Shown here: one piece after another, positions 8,428-16,095 of the stretch
How the letters are laid out: every line of letters begins with the position of its first letter
How positions within the stretch are numbered: position 1 is the first letter of the stretch
Assembly (NCBI GenBank): GCA_947476925.1
Contig: CANJSF010000027.1
Location: 1 to 45,111 of the forward strand
Origin: Rhodospirillaceae bacterium
Lineage (GTDB): Bacteria > Pseudomonadota > Alphaproteobacteria > Rhodospirillales > Rhodospirillaceae
Direction of reading: 5' to 3'
DNA: 45,111 nucleotides
Position numbers and translations under genes: made by a program
The notes under the pieces: model-generated
Seen by the model: only the letters and a program-made list of their open reading frames with translations
What the model was told of the DNA's origin: nothing
The model's database searches: none

Positions 8428-9610
8428 GCTCGCTATCAAGGCTGTCGGCTTATCGAAGTGCTACCAAATTTACGGCAAGCCCCATCATCGCCTGTTGCAA
8501 TCTATCTTTCGCAGTTTTCGCACTTACTATCGGGATTTCTGGGCACTGAAGGACGTTTCCTTCGAAGTGAAACGTGGCGAGGTATTGGGGGTCATTGGGC
8601 GCAACGGCGCCGGTAAATCAACACTGCTCCAAATCATTTGCGGCACGGTCACGCCAACATCTGGCGCCGTTGAGGTGATGGGGCGCGTTGCAGCGCTGCT
8701 GGAATTGGGCGCGGGCTTTAATCCCGAGTTCACAGGCCGCGAGAACGTCTATCTCAACGCATCGATCATGGGCCTCACGCGAGATGAAACAGATCGGGCG
8801 TTTGATGGAATTTTGGCGTTCTCAGAACTCGCCGAATTTATCGATGAGCCGGTCAAGACCTATTCCAGCGGCATGTACGTGCGGTTGGCGTTTGCTGTTG
8901 CTATTCATACCAACCCCGACGTGCTGATTGTTGATGAAGCGCTGAGTGTGGGCGATGTCGCGTTTCGCAACAAATGTATCAGGCGCGTGCAAGATTTGCG
9001 CGCTCAGGGCACGACGATTTTGTTCGTCTCGCACGATCTCAGTACGTTGCAACTGATCTGTGATCGCGCGATTTGGCTTGAGAAAGGCGCGATCAAAGCA
9101 GCGGGCGACCCGGTCGCGGTTAGCCAAAACTATCATGCAGCCATGATGGGTGAAGTTGGTGCCACGGCGCAGCGTCCGTCCGTACCGCAGCAAAGAACCG
9201 ACCATGCGCGCTTCACAGTCTTCAATTTGTTTCGTGGCGAGGGCGCCACGTTTCTTGGCGGGCAAGACATTGCGTTCAATTTTGAATTGGAAGCAATGAA
9301 GGCGCTCGAAAACGCTGTGTTTGCTGTGAGCATTTATCGAACGGATGGCGATTGGGTCATTGGCCAAACCAGCCGTGAGGCAGGTGTCGCTTGGAAACCC
9401 ATCGCCGCCGGCGGGTCGGCGCGCGGTCAGCTCGTGCTTGAAAAGAATCTGTTGGCACCAGGCGATTACGCTGCGGCGTTTGGTGCGTATTCGGCCGATC
9501 TATCGATTTGCTATGCGCTAACCGAATTGAACGCGCACTTTTCGGTGCGCACCGATTTTCCAACGTGGGGCAAGATTCTGCACCCTGCGAAATGGATCAT
9601 CCAGTCCTAA
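8417..9610 (+). CDS. wzt: Polysaccharide export ATP-binding protein with C-terminal glycan-binding domain (Wzt-like)
   Basis: The 397-aa ATPase partners the preceding permease. Residues about 1-245 are a nucleotide-binding domain with Walker A GRNGAGKSTLL, the variant signature YSSGMYVRLAF, Walker B VLIVDEALSVGD and the H-loop LFVSHDL. Residues about 260-397 resemble the beta-sandwich C-terminal domain of Wzt proteins, which recognises the terminal modification of the glycan (for example a methylated end). That fits the methyltransferase genes downstream. The ATG at 8417 overlaps the permease end; the open frame back to 8381 lies wholly inside wzm. The last 4 bases overlap the convergent epimerase gene. 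Confidence 0.92.
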   Translation: MSSELAIKAVGLSKCYQIYGKPHHRLLQSIFRSFRTYYRDFWALKDVSFEVKRGEVLGVIGRNGAGKSTLLQIICGTVTPTSGAVEVMGRVAALLELGAGFNPEFTGRENVYLNASIMGLTRDETDRAFDGILAFSELAEFIDEPVKTYSSGMYVRLAFAVAIHTNPDVLIVDEALSVGDVAFRNKCIRRVQDLRAQGTTILFVSHDLSTLQLICDRAIWLEKGAIKAAGDPVAVSQNYHAAMMGEVGATAQRPSVPQQRTDHARFTVFNLFRGEGATFLGGQDIAFNFELEAMKALENAVFAVSIYRTDGDWVIGQTSREAGVAWKPIAAGGSARGQLVLEKNLLAPGDYAAAFGAYSADLSICYALTELNAHFSVRTDFPTWGKILHPAKWIIQS

Positions 9611-10563
9611 ATCTCGTCGAGGGGTTTACTTTTCAGCCATGCGACCGTGCGCGCCAGGCCGTCCGAAAAAGATGTAGCGGGCGCCCAACCCAAATCTTTT
9701 TTTGCCCGCGCGATCGATAGGACGTTGCGCGGCACGTCGAAGCCGCGGGCGGGCGCATAGTTACGTTTACTTTTTAGTCCCGTCGCGCGTTCGATTTCAT
9801 CCAAGACATCATTCAACGTTAAGCCAACGCCCGAGCCGATGTTGAACAGTTTTTCTGGGCCTCGATGGGCCGCGGCCTGAAGCAGGGCTTGCGTGACATC
9901 TCCAATGTAGACGTAATCACGCACCGTCGTGCCATCGCCCCAAATGTCGACGGTCTCGCCACGCAGGATTTTGCCCAGAAAGATGGCGATCGCACCTTGC
10001 TGGGCGCGCGTGCGCTGGCGCTCACCAAATGGATTAGAGACGCGCAAAATCGTGTAATCGAGTTTGTGCAAATCGAAGTACAGGTGGAGATATTTTTCAA
10101 TGGCAAGTTTGCTGATGCCATACGAGCTAATGGGCTCGGTCGAATGCGTTTCTTCGACCGGAACTGTTCTGGGAATGCCGTAGACTGTGCCACCCGAGGA
10201 CACAAAAACAATCTTTTTTACACCAGCGCTTACGGCACGCTCAAGAAGTCGCAAGGTGCCGATCAAGTTACTTTCGATGTCATACTTTGGGTCAGCGTTC
10301 GACGATTTTGGCAACGTCGTTGAGACGAGGTGGTAACACACGTCGCATCCGTCCAAGGCCGACGCAATGTGGTCCTCGTCGGAAAAATTTCCCTCGCGCC
10401 AATCGACTTTAGCCACGGTCGCGGGTTCGCTGAAAGGGGCTACGCCCGGTTGGTCGACCACGCGGACGCGGCGCCCCGCCGCTACCAGGGCGTCGACAAG
10501 ATGCGAGCCGATAAAGCCTTTACCGCCGAGGACTAGGCTAGCAGGTGTAGACGATAGGGCCAT
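9607..10563 (-). CDS. NAD-dependent sugar-nucleotide epimerase/dehydratase
   Basis: This is an extended SDR of 318 aa with Rossmann motif LVLGGKGFIGSHLVDAL, the FVSSGGTVYG strand and catalytic YGISKLAIEKYLH (Tyr-x-x-x-Lys). RVSNPFGERQ and TVRDYVYIGDVTQAL are also present. The pattern is closest to UDP-glucose 4-epimerase-like enzymes, but the exact substrate cannot be assigned. GGKGF replaces the usual GGAGF. The start at 10563 (MALSSTP) is preferred over the upstream TTG at 10590, though neither has a strong ribosome site. It is the only reverse-strand gene within the polysaccharide locus and converges on wzt with a 4-base overlap. Confidence 0.88.
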   Translation of the reverse strand: MALSSTPASLVLGGKGFIGSHLVDALVAAGRRVRVVDQPGVAPFSEPATVAKVDWREGNFSDEDHIASALDGCDVCYHLVSTTLPKSSNADPKYDIESNLIGTLRLLERAVSAGVKKIVFVSSGGTVYGIPRTVPVEETHSTEPISSYGISKLAIEKYLHLYFDLHKLDYTILRVSNPFGERQRTRAQQGAIAIFLGKILRGETVDIWGDGTTVRDYVYIGDVTQALLQAAAHRGPEKLFNIGSGVGLTLNDVLDEIERATGLKSKRNYAPARGFDVPRNVLSIARAKKDLGWAPATSFSDGLARTVAWLKSKPLDEI

Positions 10564-10739
10564 ATGGGGCGTTGTACTCAAGCGTTGCAACGATCACTCT
10601 AGTGCTAGCATCCTGCCGCTCAAAACCCAAAGGGCTTTGTCGCCAATGTCGGAGAATAACGCGCTGGCGCGCGTCCCATCCTAACGCTGAGGTTTGGGGG
10701 CTTGCTCGGGAGCTCATGCTGCAATGAAACACCTAAAAG

Positions 10740-10763
10740 GTTGCGCCTCGCGAAGGTCGCAAC
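10740..10763. promoter_or_regulatory. Hairpin in the leader of the UPF0104 gene
   Basis: GTTGCG-CCT (10740-10748) pairs with AGG-T-CGCAAC (10754-10763), giving 9 base pairs with one bulged T and a CGCGA loop. It lies in the 242-base gap between two divergent genes, about 43 bases before the ATG at 10806. There is no T-run, so a terminator is unlikely; it may be a leader structure or chance. Confidence 0.25.
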
Positions 10764-10805
10764 TATAACGCCGCGAGTACCCATTGTTTCCAGAGGCGGT
10801 TGTTT

Positions 10806-11777
10806 ATGAGCGCGGCGTCTGCTCCTCCGCCAGCTGAGGCCAATCCAAATATGGCTATGCCCCGTGCCAATGGCGGCAATGGTGCGCGCTGGCTGGTGCT
10901 GAAAGCTGCGGTCACTTTTGCGTTGTTGGCGTATTTGGCGTCGAAGATCGACTTGGTGGGGCTTGAGACGAAACTGCGTACCTTGGCACTATCGCCCCTG
11001 GCTTTAGCGGCAGCCATCATTATGGCTGAAGTTCCCATCGTTGCGTTTCGGTGGATGGTGTTGGCACGGCGCACGGGTGCGCAAATGAGTTATATGTTGG
11101 CGCTGCGGCTGACCTTCGAAGGCTTATTTTTTGGGCAAGTGTTGCCTGCCTCCATTGGCGGAGATGTCGTGCGCGGATGGCTGGGAGCAGGCAATGGGGT
11201 TGCGCTCCAACCCCTTATTGCCAGCCTCATTCTGGATCGACTTATCGCATTGTTGGCGGCGGTGATGCTGATTGCTGCGGCCTTGCCATGGATCACCGCG
11301 ACAACTCTGCAAATGAGCGCGCAAATTTCGATTGTGGTTGTTTTGGTTGTGCTCGGGGGCTTGTTTGTTGATTTGCTACCCCTGCCTGCACCTTTGAAAA
11401 ACATTCGCCTTGTTAGCACTATCCGTGATTTGATTTCGCAAACACGTCGAAGCTTGTTCTCAAAAAGCGGTGCTGGTGCCGTTCTCATTTCGCTTGCAGT
11501 TCATGTTATGACGATTGTTGCTGTCACGGCCATTGCTGCAAGCCTGGGCGTGGGCGATGTTATCAGTGCTAGTGCGATTGTTGTGCCTGTCGCCTTGGTA
11601 GCGGCGGCGATGCCTGTCTCGGTCAATGGCTGGGGAGTGCGTGAGGGGGTGATGGTGGCTGGTTTTGCTGTTTTTGGCGTCGCTCAAACCGATGCCTTCT
11701 TAATCTCGGTGCTGCTGGGTTTCTCGGTCGTTCTCTCGGCAATGCCTGGCGGCCTGACGTGGTTGAATCTCAGATGA
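10806..11777 (+). CDS. Lysylphosphatidylglycerol-synthase-TM / UPF0104 family integral membrane protein
   Basis: The 323-aa protein has about seven to eight hydrophobic segments. It also shows the family landmarks EVPIVAFRWMVLAR, LTFEGLFFGQVLPASIGGDVVRGW (the conserved GGD element of the flippase-like domain) and VNGWGVREGVMVAGF. Members occur next to glycosyltransferases in many surface-glycan loci and are suspected to move lipid-linked intermediates, but biochemical proof is limited. The ATG at 10806 has GAGG upstream. The TGA overlaps the next start (ATGA), so it is cotranscribed with the methyltransferase-glycosyltransferase. Confidence 0.85.
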   Translation: MSAASAPPPAEANPNMAMPRANGGNGARWLVLKAAVTFALLAYLASKIDLVGLETKLRTLALSPLALAAAIIMAEVPIVAFRWMVLARRTGAQMSYMLALRLTFEGLFFGQVLPASIGGDVVRGWLGAGNGVALQPLIASLILDRLIALLAAVMLIAAALPWITATTLQMSAQISIVVVLVVLGGLFVDLLPLPAPLKNIRLVSTIRDLISQTRRSLFSKSGAGAVLISLAVHVMTIVAVTAIAASLGVGDVISASAIVVPVALVAAAMPVSVNGWGVREGVMVAGFAVFGVAQTDAFLISVLLGFSVVLSAMPGGLTWLNLR

Positions 11778-13213
11778 AAACACTTTCGTCACGACAAGAA
11801 CAAACGCGAAAGCTATTTGATCGTATGGCGCCGGCGCGCGCATCGTGGATCGAACGCAATCGCTATTTTCATGAGGCCGACCAAGCATACATGAAGTTCC
11901 TGATCCCCAAAGGCTCGCGCGTGCTCGAGTTGGGGTGCGGCGATGGCCAGCTTTTGGCGGCCCTTAATCCTTCATTCGGCGTAGGTGTCGATCTCAGCCC
12001 GCAGATGATCGCGATTGCAGCGGCAACCTATGCGCAACTTGAATTTCATGCCGGCAATATCGAAGACGATGCTTTTCTAGAGACCATTACTGGCCCGTTC
12101 GATTATATCGTGATCTCCGACACCATTGGCCTGATCGAAGATGCCGAAGCGTTGTTTGAAACGCTGCATCGCCTTATGACCAATGAAACTCGGCTGATCC
12201 TCGCTTACTACTCCCATCTATGGGAGCCGGTATTGCGCGTCGCGGAATCGCTCAATCTTAAAATGCCGCAGGTCGACCAGAATTGGCTCTCAACTGCCGA
12301 CACGACCAACCTTCTGGCGTTGGCAGATTATGAGGTCGTGCGCGAGGAGTGGCGTCAGCTCGTGCCGCGCCGCTTGCTGGGAGTAGGCACTTTCATCAAC
12401 CGGTTCATCGCGACTTTGCCAGGCATTCGCATGCTGTGTTTGCGCAATTATCTTGTTGCCCGACCCCTGCCGCGTTTGCCGCGCCCAGAGAAAATGCCAT
12501 CGGCCACAGTGCTGGTGCCGTGTCGTAACGAGCGTGGGAATATCGAGAGTGCGGTCACGCGCTTGCCCAAATTTGCACCTGATATTGAGATTCTCTTTGT
12601 CGAGGGACACAGCAAAGACGGTACGTTTGAAGAATGCGAACGTGTAAAGGCCGCTTATCCTGACCGCGATATCAAAGTGTTTCGCCAGCCCGGCAAGGGC
12701 AAGGGCGATGCTGTACGCAAAGGGTTTGCCGAAGCGCGCGGAGATATTTTGATGATCCTGGATGCCGACCTGACGGTGCCGCCCGAAAGCATGCCGAAGT
12801 TCTACAACGCCATCGCCTCAAGCCGCGGCGAGTTCATCAATGGCACGCGGATGGTCTATCCCATGGAAGACACGGCTATGCGCACGCTCAACAACATAGC
12901 CAACCGCGGCTTTGCTAAAATTTTCTCGTACCTGCTCAATCAGCGATTTACCGACACTCTGTGCGGAACAAAGGTGTTGTGCCGACGAGACTACGACCGT
13001 ATTGCAGCTAATCGTCATTACTTTGGCGATTTTGATCCTTTTGGCGATTTCGATCTTATCTTCGGCGCGGCCAAGCTGAACTTGCGTATTGTCGAGGTGC
13101 CTATCCGCTATGCGGGTCGGTCTTACGGCGAAACGCAAATCTCGCGCTTTACACATGGCTGGCTCTTGCTGCGCATGGTGCTCTTCGCCTGGCGCAAATT
13201 GAAAGCTTTCTAG
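11774..13213 (+). CDS. Fusion of SAM-dependent methyltransferase and family 2 glycosyltransferase
   Basis: The 479-residue protein has two catalytic modules. Residues about 1-220 form a class I methyltransferase with motif I VLELGCGDGQLLAAL and acidic GVDLSPQM. Residues about 225-479 form a GT2 domain of the dolichol-phosphate-mannose-synthase type: ATVLVPCRNERGNIESAV, FVEGHSKDGT, GKGKGDAVRKGF and the metal site ILDADLTVPPE. There is no obvious C-terminal membrane anchor. The GT could load a polyprenyl phosphate with a sugar and the methyltransferase could modify the same glycan; that coupling is inferred from the fusion. The start at 11774 uses an ATGA overlap with the upstream gene. Confidence 0.9.
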   Translation: MKTLSSRQEQTRKLFDRMAPARASWIERNRYFHEADQAYMKFLIPKGSRVLELGCGDGQLLAALNPSFGVGVDLSPQMIAIAAATYAQLEFHAGNIEDDAFLETITGPFDYIVISDTIGLIEDAEALFETLHRLMTNETRLILAYYSHLWEPVLRVAESLNLKMPQVDQNWLSTADTTNLLALADYEVVREEWRQLVPRRLLGVGTFINRFIATLPGIRMLCLRNYLVARPLPRLPRPEKMPSATVLVPCRNERGNIESAVTRLPKFAPDIEILFVEGHSKDGTFEECERVKAAYPDRDIKVFRQPGKGKGDAVRKGFAEARGDILMILDADLTVPPESMPKFYNAIASSRGEFINGTRMVYPMEDTAMRTLNNIANRGFAKIFSYLLNQRFTDTLCGTKVLCRRDYDRIAANRHYFGDFDPFGDFDLIFGAAKLNLRIVEVPIRYAGRSYGETQISRFTHGWLLLRMVLFAWRKLKAF

Positions 13214-13215
13214 CC

Positions 13216-13959
13216 ATGACCGACAGCGTCGACGGACGCATCGCCGAGCATGGCCGTCAGTGGCGCAAGAAACCAGCGTTGCGCGACATCTATGTTGATC
13301 TCTATCGACGTATGGCCGCGGCTCGTGCAGCCGGTCCGACGCTTGAAATCGGCGGGGGCTCGGGGATCTTTAAAGAGTTCGCCCCAGATACAGTGGCCAC
13401 CGACATTCTGACAGCGCCCTGGCTGGATGCGGTGGTCGACGCCCAGACGCTGCCCTTTGCCCCCTTAAGCTTTGCTAATGTCGTAATGTTTGATGTGCTT
13501 CATCACATCGAATTTCCGCGCAAATTTTTCAGCGAGGCGTCCCGCGTGCTGAAACACGGCGGGCGCATTATTATGGTCGAGCCGGGAATCTCGCCCTTGA
13601 GCTGGCTGTTTTATAAGCTGCTTCACCCTGAGCCGGTGCTGATGGGTGATGATCCGCTGCAAGATGGCGCGCCCGACCCGACGCGCGATGCTTTTGATGC
13701 CAATCAGGGCATACCGACGTTGCTGTTTGGTCGCCACCACGCTCGCTTCGAAGTGATGTTCCCGGAATTTCAACTGATCCAAAAGAGTTGGCTTAGTTTG
13801 CTCGCCTATCCGTTGTCGGGCGGCTTTAAGCCCTGGAGCCTGATCCCTCATGCATTGGTCGCGCCCGTGTTGCGCATCGAAGACACCTTAGCTCCAGCGT
13901 TGGGCGGATTGGTGGGCTTTCGACTTTTGATTGTTCTTGAGAAGCGTGGTTCGATTTAG
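13216..13959 (+). CDS. Class I SAM-dependent methyltransferase
   Basis: This 247-aa protein has the methyltransferase core: LEIGGGSGIFKEF (motif I, residues about 40-52), VATDILTAPWLDAVVDAQTLPF (acidic loop) and VVMFDVLHHIEFP (the DVLHH motif of the UbiE/Methyltransf_11 type). RIIMVEPGISP is motif III. It starts 2 bases after the previous stop and ends the forward polysaccharide operon. A role in O-methylating or end-capping the glycan is plausible because the Wzt-type exporter has a C-terminal recognition domain, but no substrate can be read from sequence. Confidence 0.85.
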   Translation: MTDSVDGRIAEHGRQWRKKPALRDIYVDLYRRMAAARAAGPTLEIGGGSGIFKEFAPDTVATDILTAPWLDAVVDAQTLPFAPLSFANVVMFDVLHHIEFPRKFFSEASRVLKHGGRIIMVEPGISPLSWLFYKLLHPEPVLMGDDPLQDGAPDPTRDAFDANQGIPTLLFGRHHARFEVMFPEFQLIQKSWLSLLAYPLSGGFKPWSLIPHALVAPVLRIEDTLAPALGGLVGFRLLIVLEKRGSI

Positions 13960-13968
13960 CTTTGAATA

Positions 13969-14157
13969 ATGCGCATGCGAATTGTGGGTGATAAAATTCA
14001 GTTTAGTCGTGCTGAATTGACCTACGCCGCTGATGATGAAGGGTAAATCTTCGGCTTTAAAGAACGCTACGAACCACCCGAATACCCGATACCACACGAA
14101 CCTTCTCAAGAAGACCTTGAAGCCGAGCGCCGTTGGGCTCTAAGTAGGGGCCGCTAA
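13969..14157 (+). pseudogene. Small ORF interrupted by an in-frame TAA
   Basis: An ATG at 13969 opens MRMRIVGDKIQFSRAELTY... and stops at TAA (14044-14046) after 25 codons. In the same frame the sequence continues for 36 codons with protein-like, charged composition (IFGFKERYEPPEYPIPHEP, then SQEDLEAERRWALSRGR) to a second TAA at 14155. Read through, it would be a 61-residue polar protein. A single base change from GAA, CAA or AAA would give the first stop. I do not recognise the family. It could be a decayed gene or two unrelated short ORFs. It fills the gap between the methyltransferase and acyl-CoA dehydrogenase genes. Confidence 0.4.
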
Positions 14158-14182
14158 GGTTTCGTAGGCTCCTCTGACACAC

Positions 14183-15979
14183 ATGACGGCGCAATTTTTT
14201 TACCGACGCGATCTCGATTTTTTGCTCTATGAGGTTTTGAACGTCGAGCGGTTTTGCGAATGTTCAAGATACACGGCGCATGATCGCGCATCGTTTGATG
14301 CCGTCTTGGATGCCGCCTCTGCTGTCGCGGTCGAGCAGTTTGCACCACATGCGGCGCGATCCGACGCCAACGAGCCCACCTTCGATGGTACGCGCGTTCA
14401 TCTGATTCCAGAAATCAAAACCGCGCTCAGCGTCTTTGTTAATGCTGGGTTGATGGCCGGCACTTTCGACGAGCAGTTTGGCGGGCTGCAGCTACCCGTC
14501 ACTATTGGCCAGGCGATGAGCGCGATGTTCTACTCCGCCAACATCTCCACTGCAGGTTACCCCATGCTGACCATGGGTGCTGCTAATTTGCTGGCAACGT
14601 TTGGAACGCCGGATCAGAAAAACACCTACGTGCGCCCGATGATCGCTGGTCGGTGGTTTGGAACCATGTGCCTGTCTGAGCCGCAAGCCGGATCATCATT
14701 GGCTGATATTACAACCAAGGCCACGCCCAGCACTGAGGGTGATTATCTGATAACCGGTACGAAGATGTGGATTTCGGGCGGCGAGCATGACCTGACCGAG
14801 AATATCATCCACTTGGTGCTGGCGAAAATTCCAGGCTCACCGCCGGGCGTGAAAGGGATCTCCCTGTTCATCGTACCTAAGTTTCGCGTCAACCCCGATG
14901 GTTCGCTGGGCGCGCGCAACGGCGTTGAATTGGCAGGCCTTAATCACAAAATGGGATATCGCGGCACAGTCAATACCGTGCTGAATTTCGGTGAACGCGA
15001 CGAATGCCGGGGCTTACTGATTGGTGAGCCGAACAAGGGCTTGTCGTACATGTTCCATATGATGAACGAAGCGCGCATTGGTGTGGGTCTGGGGGCAACC
15101 ATGTGCGGCTATGCCGGGTATTTGGCCAGCCTGGCTTACGCCCGCGACCGCCGCCAAGGCCGCCCGGCCAGCGCCAAAGACCCCACTTCGCCACAAGTGC
15201 CGATTATTGAGCATGCCGATATTCGCCGCTTGCTCTTGACGCAAAAATGCTACGTCGAAGGAGCGCTGGCGCTTGAACTTTATTGCGCCAGTTTGGTTGA
15301 CGAGCAACGTACTGAAAGCGCATCACAACGACTTAAAGTCGTCAACTTGTTGCTCGATATTCTCACGCCGATTGCCAAATCTTGGCCATCAGAGTTTTGC
15401 CTTGAGGCCAACAAGCACGCGATTCAGATTTTTGGCGGTTATGGATACACGCGCGATTTTCCTGTCGAGCGCCTCTACCGCGACAATCGCCTGAATGCCA
15501 TTCACGAAGGCACGCACGGTATTCAAGGCCTCGATTTGTTGGGTCGGAAAGTCGTAATGGAAAATGGTGCCGCCTTTCAGGCGCTTGAGATTGAAATATC
15601 ACAAACTATTCAATCAGCAGGACGCGTGGCAAGCTTGGAAGAATTTGCCGTAGCCCTTCAGGCTGCGTGGGCGCGGACGGTTGCGCTGACGCGAGCCCTG
15701 ATCGACGCACGAGTGCAGTACCCACAAACAGCCTTGGCTGATGCTGGAGTTTATCTCGATATGTTTGGTCATGTGGTCATAGCCTGGATGTGGCTGCGCC
15801 AAGCCCTTGTCGCAGCGGCGACAACACCAGCCTATGACTCTGATCGCGCCTTTTACAAGGGCAAGTTGGCAGCCTGCCGATTCTTCTTCCGTCGCGAGTT
15901 GCCCAAAACCGAAGCGCAAGCCCGGCTTCTGTCCAGTCTCGATGACACCGCACTGACCTTGGAAGAGGCTGGGTTTTAG
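14183..15979 (+). CDS. Acyl-CoA dehydrogenase family protein (DmdC-like long form)
   Basis: This FAD-dependent enzyme introduces an alpha,beta double bond into an acyl-CoA. At 598 aa it is of the long type, with a C-terminal extension domain found in fatty-acid and 3-methylmercaptopropionyl-CoA dehydrogenases. Visible are FGTMCLSEPQAGSSLADITT (FAD/substrate motif), GTKMWISGGEHDL, HKMGYRGTVN and QIFGGYGYTRDFPVERLYRDNRLNAIHEGTHGIQ (given here as separate conserved blocks: GGYGYTRDFP, RLYRDNR, IHEGTHGIQ). The catalytic base region around the EGTHGIQ block is intact. The N-terminal FFYRRDLDFLLYEVLNVE pattern supports the ATG at 14183. It is unrelated to the flanking loci and probably serves fatty-acid or branched acyl-CoA breakdown. 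Confidence 0.93.
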   Translation: MTAQFFYRRDLDFLLYEVLNVERFCECSRYTAHDRASFDAVLDAASAVAVEQFAPHAARSDANEPTFDGTRVHLIPEIKTALSVFVNAGLMAGTFDEQFGGLQLPVTIGQAMSAMFYSANISTAGYPMLTMGAANLLATFGTPDQKNTYVRPMIAGRWFGTMCLSEPQAGSSLADITTKATPSTEGDYLITGTKMWISGGEHDLTENIIHLVLAKIPGSPPGVKGISLFIVPKFRVNPDGSLGARNGVELAGLNHKMGYRGTVNTVLNFGERDECRGLLIGEPNKGLSYMFHMMNEARIGVGLGATMCGYAGYLASLAYARDRRQGRPASAKDPTSPQVPIIEHADIRRLLLTQKCYVEGALALELYCASLVDEQRTESASQRLKVVNLLLDILTPIAKSWPSEFCLEANKHAIQIFGGYGYTRDFPVERLYRDNRLNAIHEGTHGIQGLDLLGRKVVMENGAAFQALEIEISQTIQSAGRVASLEEFAVALQAAWARTVALTRALIDARVQYPQTALADAGVYLDMFGHVVIAWMWLRQALVAAATTPAYDSDRAFYKGKLAACRFFFRRELPKTEAQARLLSSLDDTALTLEEAGF

Positions 15980-15995
15980 CGGCTTTCAGGATCTA

Positions 15996-16016
15996 CCGCC
16001 GCCCATCGGACGGCGG
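15996..16016. terminator. GC-rich hairpin after the acyl-CoA dehydrogenase gene
   Basis: CCGCCG (15996-16001) and CGGCGG (16011-16016) form a 6-bp stem, with two further inner G-C pairs possible. It lies 17 bases after the stop and 80 bases before the next start. There is no U-tract on the forward strand, so it may only weakly terminate or stabilise the 3' end. Confidence 0.35.
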
Positions 16017-16095
16017 CAAAGCTCAGGTCGTCAATCCGTTGCTGGGCTCGATGAATAGCGCCATGCTGCCCATTCAGTCTGGGGAGGCTGCACAC

